Below are positions 16,247 through 25,264 of a stretch of DNA of 25,264 bases, in pieces. Below the pieces are notes generated by a model. The model searched no databases. It saw only the letters and a program-made list of their open reading frames with translations, and had not been told where the DNA came from. Position 1 is the stretch's first letter. Each line of letters starts with the position of its first letter. A program made the translations under genes and the position numbers. Source of the DNA: Hypsibius dujardini (Eukaryota; Tardigrada; Eutardigrada; Parachela; Hypsibiidae); contig LRSR01002615.1 of the NCBI GenBank assembly GCA_001579985.1, positions 1 through 25,264 on the forward strand, read 5' to 3'.

Positions 16247-16467
16247 TGGGATCGCCATTCTTCTGCAGATCTTATCTCCTTTTCTTCCGCGTTTTTGTTG
16301 TTTGCACACGTGCACACTTCGTGCATGAAACTGCTTTTGCATAATCACAGCATTGACCGTCGGGGGGACGCACGCAATTTTGCCTTCTAAATTGTGCGAG
16401 CCCCGATCAATCAACTTTTTGAAATTTGCCCTTGGAAGCTTGCAGTGAAGTGTGAAGCCTCAAAGCA

Positions 16468-19400
16468 ATGTCCGCGACTGGCCGACCTCCGTCAGCGCGG
16501 CCCGGTTCGTCTGTTCAGCCAGGTAGCCTCTGATTTTGTCCCCTGACATTTGCAATAGAAAATAAAAATGCAAAAGTTGATTGTTTCATATGGAATATTT
16601 AGCTGCGGCAAGACCGGGGACTGCCTCAAGGTTAGCCGCGCAGGCTGCCGCGGTAAGTCAATCTGCAAGTGCTCAAACGCAGCGATTATTTTAGTGTGTG
16701 ACATTATGCAGAACGTGTGAGATTAAAACGATTTGTGTGAGATTAGATGGCCTTAATGTTACACATGGTTTTGGAATTCCTATTGTAGTTGCCAGGATCT
16801 TCAACTATAAGTTTTCCGTTTCTTAACATTCCTAGTTTTTGTATGCTTGATCCAATGATGAAAACGAGGACAGGCGCGCGAAGCGCGAGCTTAAAAAAGT
16901 TCTGACCGGGTATGTGTCACATTAAAAATTCCCTTAAAATAATCCCTGCTCAAAACGACGGCAAACTTCATTTGAGGCAGCAGCACTGCAGCAGCAAACG
17001 TCTGCCCTTACTTTGGGAGTTGGGACGATTTACAGAGTGGGGGAACCGAGCATCAAACTCAGGCCAATCGATTTCAGATTGAATTTTGAGAGGGACAGTG
17101 TTAAGACTACGAGGGGCAAACTGAAAGTAATGTCACCCCCTTTTTTAAAAATTACTGTTAATTACTAATTGCAAATTTATTTCGTCTTCCTTCGAAGTAG
17201 TCCCCTCCAAACTGAATGCACTTTTCACATCGTGAAAGCCAAGCTCGAAAGACGGGTGAAAATCCATTCTTGGAGAGCTCCTGGAGGCGGCAGTGCACTG
17301 CTGCATCAAGTTCCTTTTCCGTGTCGAACAGCTTCCCACGCAAACATTCTTTCAGTTTAGGAAATAAATAAAAATCACATGGTGAGAGGTCGGGCAAGTA
17401 CGGGGGGTGCGGCAAAAGTTTGAGCCCTTCTTGCTGCAGAAAATCGGTGGTCAAGCTGCAGGTGTGGCTGCTGGCGTTATCATGGTGCAGTTTCAGGCCT
17501 CGAAGTCCAGTCTTTCCTCGTTTTTTCCTCAGTTTCCGCACGAGCTTCTTCAAGCAGGTTTTCACGTAATAGGCAGCACTGATGGTCCTCCTGCCTGGTG
17601 TGGGAACGAGCTTCGAAATGGAGACCACTCCGGAAGAATTAAAGAAAACAATGAACATAGTCTTGCGCACGCTTCGAGAACGTCGCACTTTCAGTAGCCA
17701 TGGATCTGTTTTCTTGACCCATTCCATCGACTGACGTTTTGTAAGCGGATCATAGTAATACCCCCACATCTCATCACCTGTTACGATCTCTTTCAACCGT
17801 CGTTCGTCCTCTCCGCCGAAGTCGTTGATTAAATTTTCGCAGAAAACTAACCGGGCTTGCTTTTGCCCGCTCGTCTGTCTCGCCACTCTCCTGCCACTCG
17901 CTGCCCTACTTATTTTTTATCTAGGTCGTCTGTCTCTCCTCTGTCTTTCTGTATGAGCAGAATTTCAATACCTGCTCTAAGCTCATTTTAAAAAGGGGGG
18001 TGACATTACTTTCAGTTTGCCCCTCGTATTTCCAAAAATTAAGTTTTTACAGTCAAAATATGGAAAAAAGAAATCTTCCATTGTTGTCGAAAATTCGCCC
18101 GAAGTTAATTGATTGATGTATTGATTTCTACGTGTAGAGCTCGAAAGCACCCTCAACAGCAGCGCGGCCAGGCACCGGTCGCGGTTCCGGTGCAGCCGTC
18201 ACTACAGGTACATCTACACTGTAGAGAGTATTGTGCATCCTTAATAATAAGATCCCTTCAACGAGTCAAATGTATTTGGCTTTTAATGTTAATTTTGCTT
18301 GAGCTTGTGCGTGTGTGTCCGCAGGTCCATCGGAGCGGCTACGGACGGCGAGAGGTCTCCAGTCGGCTAAAGGTATGCGGAAAGTGTTATTATAGGCCGC
18401 GTCATCAGATAAATCATCAAATATATCAGAATTATTGTCCCTGAAACAATTTTTGCGGAAATAAATTGAAGTGGCCATTCAATAATATTCGCTTAATCGG
18501 CTTTCAGAAAAATTATACTTTTCTGTGGAAAAAATCGCCAAAGTCTGGTTTTTTTATATGGTGCCTGCCGAGGAATAATTTGGGTATTGATGAGATTACA
18601 AAATCTGGTCTATTTTTGAGTCGTTTCTTTTTTCCAAATACGCTAAAAACGCCTAGATGCATGTTAAGTAATAGTACTTTATTTTACTTGCTTTAATTTG
18701 ATTTACTTACTGTATTTAATTTAATTTAATTGACTCGTCGTTTTTCAAACTCTCCGGATTATCGTTTTTCATCTGCCCCAGTCTTTGTGTGTTGGCGAAA
18801 TCGAGCCTACTACATACATGTGCTGTACTACTTTAGGTCATGCAATGTTCAATTTACAGACCGTTACCTTATATAGGGCGACCCCGTATTCGGAATACCC
18901 GCGACCGCGCCTACTTTATTGGAGCTCTACGGTGAAATATCTACCAAACTAATACCTACCCTACACCTACTGTATTAGCCTACACTCGACATACCATGCG
19001 AAAACTGGTTAAAATATTTTCCAGGTCGAAATTGGCGGACATCATCAACGAGACGAACCGGCTGAGGAATGAAAGCAAGGAGTTCGCCGCCCTGCGGGAG
19101 CTCAGTGCGACGACCCACGGGGAGTATCAGGCTCTAGCGAAGACGGTGGCGGATCTGCGCGGTACCCAGCACGATTACGAAGCGGTACGAGAGAGTATGT
19201 CCCGTCAATGGTTTACACATGTGGCAAAAAACCTTACACTAACCGATTTAGGCCCTTTAAGTCGTTAATATAAACCAACCGAGTTAAATGGCTTAAATCG
19301 GTTAGCGTAAGGGTTTTGCCACATGTGTACAATATGGACCTCTAGAAGATGAAGGAGGGGATGAGCGAAACTGAGCGGTGCTTGGGGGGATTTCCTTTTT

Positions 19401-19962
19401 CAGATGCTCGAATCGGTGGCGAAGGGTGTGACGAACGACGATCTCCATGCCGAGATTGAGGACCTCCAACAGCAGAATGGCTTTTTAACCGCGGAAGTTC
19501 AGGAGCTGTTGAACGAACGCGAAAGGTTAGGGGACCGCGTATTCGGTGCGCTATGAGTCTGTTACTACATCTACACTGTTGATTGCAGTCGTGAAGGGCA
19601 GTTGAAAAAGCTCCAAGACCGAACGAAGAAGTACGAAACGGCGGGCGAAGCGCTATTACGGGAAATGGTACACGTCGTTGTAAATATAGTGAATATTTGA
19701 AACCTCGCATTTAGTGGTCTGATAAATATTTATTGCTAGTGATTCAGTTGCTACATACGAGTATACTTAATATCTAGAGCGAAGAAGACCAGGTTCGCTA
19801 TCGTGAAATGCAACGGGAGCTGGAAGAGCAGACCGTGGTGGAGGAACGCCTTCTAAGCGATTACGAAGCCATCAGAAACGGCGAGCGTGCAAAACTAGAA
19901 GAGGTGCGTACACTTACACTATATCTGTCTGTCACGACCGACAGACAGACAGACGGACGACG

Positions 19963-20008
<46 letters not shown>

Positions 20009-22425
20009 TAGACAGACAAACAGACAGACAGATAAACAGATAAACAGATAGACAGACAGGCAGACAGGCAGGCCGACCGACCGATAGACAGATAGACGAT
20101 TATCAAACATGATAGCCATGTTAAATATACTGTTTGTCTTTCTTTCATATAAATCTATACCCCAGTTTGAAATGGGTGATAGGAAAACTGAAAGAAAATT
20201 TCGTCTTTTTGTTCACAGGAGCTGATGTTCTCACCGTTGAAAAAAGAGGCCGCCCAGGTCTACGGACGGCTTCGAGATTTGCAGTCGACCTTGGACGATC
20301 TCAAAGCGCAGACTGGTCAGTCGCCAGAGCAGGAACAACGCCGGCTGATGGAAAAGACCAAAAGCGAAAATGCCGAAATTGCTGCCCTCGAACGACAGTA
20401 TGATTACTGACTACATTACCATTACATGATACTTGATATGTTCAGAAGAACATTTTAACGCATATGCTTCCTGAATCTGAATGCGTAGGTCGGTCACCTT
20501 GCGAGATGTTTTGGAGACCATGCAACAGCAACTCGGTGGTCGCGATGCGTCCGCCAGTCACACCGGCCAACGGGATGACGATCGACAACGTGTGTGGAGG
20601 GACCTAAAAACTAACATTAGCCAAACAGCCTAATCAAATTAAACTTCAATCGACTGGAGAAAATCTCAGCGTATTTTAGTAACTTTAGTTTGTTATTTTA
20701 GCCACAATTTGATATAATTTATTATGTTACTTTCCCTTCTTAAATTTAAAGTGACTAAAACTATTCGTTATGAGAAACACAGAAGTGAACAATTTATTCA
20801 CTAAAAATGTTATCTTAGTTGTAAATTTTGCTATTCCTAAACCTACGTCATTAAGTCATTACTACTCACAGTATCTCATACTAGTACTTGATTTTACTCC
20901 ATACCTATGGCCTTCGTTATTGCAGATTTCCTTGCCACCTATCGGAATCAGTACGAGCAACTTTCGGTACGAAGTACTAGTACTTACATTTGTAACATAC
21001 AAGAATTACGAATCAAACCCATTTCTCTCCGTCCAATATTTCCTCTTTGTATTTTGTTAGAAAGACGTGGACAAATTGCAGGGGGAAAATTTACGTTTAC
21101 TAGACCAGCTGTCCAAGGTACCATTGGGCGTGTGGCGGTCCCATACTATTTCTCCTTGCCGGTACCTTTCTCGTAGAAATTATCTCACATTAATCGGTAG
21201 AATGTCCAAGCGCTAAACGAGCTGCCGATCACCACCGAGGCGGACCTCCTGAAGTCGGGTCAACAACTGCGCTCGACTGTGGCGCAGGTGAAGCAGGACC
21301 AACGGATGCGGGGAGATCTCCTGCAGATGAATGTGGAAGAGCGCAGCCGCGAACTGCGAAAACTAGAATCGGTATTGTATCCTCCGCAACTGCATGGCCA
21401 ATGGTCAATCAGTTTATCGCTAATTCTTGCCTGTCTGGATTTTGAAACCATATTGAATTGCAATCTTCAATTTTGCAGTTGTTGGAAACCCTTACTACGG
21501 AAAAAGCAACTCGCCAAGCTGACATCGTCAAATGGGAAAACGCGTCAAAGTCCGGCATGAACTTGCCGGCGATTCTCGCCAAGCAAAACCAGGTATGGTG
21601 ACCGAACTCGCCGTCGACTCATTGAGTGACAGACAGTATCTAGTCCATATGTCCGAGTTCTTAATCTGCTGGTTTGCCTGCCTCTCTGAGTTGTTCTTTG
21701 TATGGCTGTTTGTCTATACGTCGGTCTGTTTTCCCGCCTGCCTGTCTGTGTGTCCGGTTACTTGTCTGTCTGGCTGCTTGTCTGTCGGTCTGTCAAACTT
21801 TTTCTTCGTCTGCCTGTTTAAATGACTGTTTGTCTATCTATCTGTTTGTCTTTCAGTGAATCTATCGCTCTGCCTGTACGTTTGACGATTGCTCTAAACT
21901 CAAGGGTGAACTCATTGTATGACGAACGTGCAAAGTGGTACCACGTGCGTCTGTAGTACTAGTGGTTTCTACTTTTTGTTTTAAGGAGAAAAAAGAAGAA
22001 CTACTTGGACTTGAGCGGAAATACAAGTCCATGAAGGATGCATTGGACAAGGCAGTAGGAGAGCTGCAGCGTCGTCAGACCGCACTGGAGAAGAATCCAT
22101 CTCACCAAAAGGTAAGAGCGAGATACTGTACATGTTTCTTCCACTTGTTTTTAAATACCTTCGGTATGCTCTTAATGGGATGTTTCAGATAAACGCAGCG
22201 GAACTGCAGCTGCAACAAATATCGGCTCAGACATTTGAGGCCGAAGAAGGTACCTTCTGCAGTTTCGGATATGGCTTTGCTTCGTTACTATGACGGAGTT
22301 CATGCTTTCCAGCTGCGACTGAATCTCTCGCTGATACTTCGTACGAAAATCAGAAAGTCGCTGTCCTCCAAAAGGCCAAGCAAATCAACGACATCCTCCA
22401 GCGCCTGGCCCAGCTGGACAACTGA
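16468..22425 (+). CDS. IFT74: Intraflagellar transport protein 74 (IFT-B core), 18 exons, 575 aa
   Basis: IFT74 pairs with IFT81 in the IFT-B core and helps carry tubulin along cilia. Exons: 16468-16522, 16603-16652, 18138-18207, 18325-18372, 18877-18931, 19025-19184, 19404-19525, 19589-19667, 19778-19903, 20219-20397, 20489-20589, 20926-20966, 21061-21117, 21201-21371, 21479-21592, 21986-22111, 22189-22249, 22313-22425. All introns are GT-AG and phases agree. The basic, Pro/Gly/Ala-rich N-terminus (GRPPSARPGS) matches the tubulin-contacting tail of the family. The short exon at 18877 supplies the conserved entry motif (RDRAYFIGALRSK). The rest is coiled coil, including DQVRYREM, IAALERQ, a FLATYRNQ segment matching vertebrate TFIETFEE, and LPAILAKQNQ. 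Length is close to human IFT74 (600 aa). The junction 20589/20926 is the least certain, because other phase-1 donors exist near 20551-20554. Confidence 0.92.
17110..18026 (-). mobile_element. Internally deleted mariner-family transposon with intact TIRs
   Basis: Perfect terminal inverted repeats of at least 31 bp begin CGAGGGGCAAACTGAAAG at the left end, with the complement at the right end. The element is flanked by TA duplications at 17108-17109 and 18027-18028. At 917 bp it is shorter than typical mariners (about 1.3 kb). Transposase is encoded on the minus strand, antisense to IFT74. The near-identical TIRs and open catalytic frame suggest a fairly recent insertion. Confidence 0.95.
17158..17886 (-). 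pseudogene. Mariner transposase, catalytic domain only (N-terminal HTH missing)
   Basis: The open frame covers about 242 residues without a stop. It retains the DDE/D catalytic core: first Asp in TGDEMWGYYYDP (about residue 38), second in LHHDNASSHT (about 136), third in PDLSPCDFYLF (about 171). The last two are separated by 34 residues, the D34D pattern of classic mariners. The first in-frame ATG lies just after the first catalytic Asp; upstream the frame opens with no ATG. About 100 residues of paired helix-turn-helix DNA-binding domain, expected in a 340-350 residue enzyme, are absent. The C-terminal stop lies about 48 bp from the left TIR end. It is unlikely to be autonomous. Confidence 0.9.
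18373..18876. other. IFT74 intron 4
   Basis: A 504-nt A+T-rich intron. No conserved IFT74 segment is found in it. The next exon is the small 55-nt one at 18877. Confidence 0.65.
19214..19329. mobile_element. Foldback MITE-like element in IFT74 intron
   Basis: A 116-bp palindromic unit. About 45 bp starting TACACATGTGGCAAAA are repeated in inverted orientation at the right end with few mismatches (around 19285-19329), leaving a spacer of about 25 bp. Terminal TA dinucleotides are compatible with a TA target duplication. The inner arms (TAACCGATTTA) also pair. It has no coding capacity. It lies in the intron 19185-19403. Confidence 0.75.
19929..20097. repeat. (CAGA)n array in IFT74 intron
   Basis: CAGACAGA units with CGGACGGA at the start and AAACAGATA variants fill the centre of the intron 19904-20218. 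Confidence 0.95.
20590..20925. other. IFT74 intron before the 41-nt microexon
   Basis: A 336-nt A+T-rich intron. The open frame continues past the chosen donor to a TAA at 20630, which would give an alternative terminus if the donor were skipped. Nothing else is recognised. Confidence 0.6.
21680..21858. repeat. Degenerate (TCTG)n region in IFT74 intron
   Basis: TCTG, CCTG and TTTG units with many substitutions lie in the intron 21593-21985. Confidence 0.8.
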
Positions 22426-22980
22426 TTGACGGCACTGCTTTGGCTGGAATCGGTTGTTTACTTCTATAATATTACTACTTCTATAATACTGATTACTGAA
22501 CGACTGTTCCTGGTTTTGTGATTGTGTATACCACTAGTATTTTTACTAGTAGTTCCCATTCACGCCTTCTCTAGTCCAGCACACCACACACGCGAAACCC
22601 ATCCAATGATCCAATAACCCATTTTTATTCTACACGAGTAATCATCCAATATGCAGTACAGTATGTATATATGTATGATCGTATAGGGATGGCAAAAATT
22701 AAAATTAGCTGTATAACTAAAATTAACTAACTAAACTAATAATATGGATTTAGTTTAGTGTTTTTAATAACCAAAGCTTTTAGTTTAATTTTAGTCGAAA
22801 GTAGTAGTTTACTTTTTTTAATATACCCTAGTAACTAAATCCTTAAGTTTAGTTTTTTTTAAAGAAACAAATAAACTAAAACTAAAAATTAGTTATTACA
22901 TGTTTAAGTATATTTTAGTGTTTCTACATCCCTAATACCGACGACATACGTCTGTTGCAAAATACATTCATGAGCTCATT
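22426..22980. other. Convergent spacer between IFT74 and MRM2
   Basis: This holds the IFT74 3' UTR and the MRM2 3' flank. From about 22690 to 22930 it is strongly A+T-rich, with recurring TTAGTTTA / TAAACTAA motifs in both orientations. A plus-strand AATAAA is at about 22870. No coding exon is recognised. Confidence 0.65.
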
Positions 22981-24819
<1,839 letters not shown>

Positions 24820-24907
24820 TTAAATTAAAATTATATCATCATCAGCGAGATGATAAAGTAAACAACGCAGTAAAAACTGCATAAAAGCCAGAAAAAAATA
24901 ACTAAAT

Positions 24908-25247
24908 TTACTGAACCTCTTCGATTCCACATCTTGAACTCCAATTCCACAACAAAAATCTGCAATTCCATCGTATAGAGTCCAACTCCACAGTCCACAC
25001 TACGAAATGCCGACATGCCTTCAGCTCGAAGAGACCGGACCGGCCGACCGACAGCTGATCGAACTGGCCGTTGACTTCTGAAAAAAAAATCGAAGAACGA
25101 CTCGGACGTCGAAGAAGAAGCTGAGGAGAAAGCGAACTCCTTTGGCGCAGGAATTCCATCTCTTCCGAAAATTTTACCATCCAGCTTTCGGATTTCCCAC
25201 TTCCTTTTCGACCAGCGGCAGTGCAGTGATCCATAATAATTTTCCAG
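24908..25247 (-). CDS. Putative spliced exon pair at right edge (partial; unrecognised)
   Basis: On the minus strand, a segment ending at 25178 (donor GATG|GTAAAA) and one starting at 25077 (acceptor TTTTTTTCAG|AAGTC) join in phase 1. The joined frame reads RKWEIRKLD then EVNGQFDQLSVGRSGLFELK and stays open to a stop at 24908. The VGRSGLFEL pattern loosely recalls tectonin beta-propeller repeats, but this is too short to claim. Alternatively these are spliced 5' UTR exons of MRM2, whose ATG is at 24804 on the same strand. A plus-strand donor-like CACAG|GTAAAA at 25255 keeps a plus-strand exon possible. Confidence 0.25.
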
Positions 25248-25264
25248 CTTCACAGGTAAAATAT

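Larger units (their letters stand above)
14686..16467. other. Divergent spacer between kinesin-13 and IFT74
   Basis: About 1.8 kb lies between two head-to-head start codons and should hold both promoters and 5' UTRs. More AATCAATC tracts occur at 14790-14910. A candidate kinesin-13 5' noncoding exon ends at about 15283. A 17-bp minisatellite sits at 16174-16246. The stretch 15627-15867 is open on both strands, but I recognise no protein in it. Confidence 0.6.
16653..18137. other. IFT74 intron 2, host of the mariner insertion
   Basis: A 1485-nt intron. After removal of the mariner (917 bp plus one TA) it would be about 566 nt. The remaining flanks hold no recognised exon. Confidence 0.75.

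Noticed and set aside
20590-20632. IFT74 ending at the TAA at 20630 instead of splicing
   Set aside because: Downstream exons continue the IFT74 coiled coil with matching phases and give the expected length. Splicing at 20589 aligns without gaps to the family (RDDDRQHFLATY region).
22690-22930. Possible A+T-rich transposon or MITE between IFT74 and MRM2
   Set aside because: TTAGTTTA motifs recur in both orientations, but no defined termini or target duplication are visible. It is treated as low-complexity 3' flank.

Overview
This window is nuclear DNA of an animal, most likely an invertebrate bilaterian. All genes are split by short GT-AG introns, many of them 63-120 nt. The products are animal or eukaryotic families: enolase, a VWA/CUB/ZP secreted protein, kinesin-13, IFT74 and an FtsJ-type mitochondrial rRNA methyltransferase. 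Introns and spacers are full of (CAGA)n/(TCTG)n arrays, and one intron carries a mariner relic. I cannot name the species from sequence alone. No bacterial operons, rRNA, tRNA or CRISPR array are visible.

Layout, left to right: (1) the last three exons of enolase (+, 184-1222). (2) A 16-exon gene on the minus strand (8955 down to 1854). I assembled it exon by exon, and every splice phase agrees. It encodes a 1016-residue secreted protein with a signal peptide, a lysozyme/lytic-transglycosylase-like module, a VWA domain with a complete MIDAS, a beta-sandwich (PPC-like) segment, a CUB domain and a complete ZP domain. (3) A spacer of 1.4 kb. (4) A six-coding-exon kinesin-13 gene (-, 14685 down to 10367, 800 residues). 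(5) A 1.8 kb divergent spacer with a 17-bp minisatellite. (6) An 18-exon IFT74 gene (+, 16468-22425, 575 residues). Its introns hold an internally deleted mariner (17110-18026) and a small foldback MITE (19214-19329). (7) A two-exon MRM2-type 2'-O-methyltransferase (-, 24804 down to 22981, 298 residues), convergent with IFT74. (8) Possible minus-strand exons at the right edge, either MRM2 5' UTR or the start of another gene.

The genes do not form a pathway. Two adjacencies may matter. Kinesin-13 (a microtubule depolymerase) and IFT74 (a tubulin-binding ciliary transport subunit) are head to head. Enolase and the ZP gene end tail to tail about 630 bp apart. The most unusual content is the combined lysozyme-like/VWA/CUB/ZP architecture. 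Models were built by hand from splice consensus, phase and family resemblance; transcript data would settle the few ambiguous junctions.
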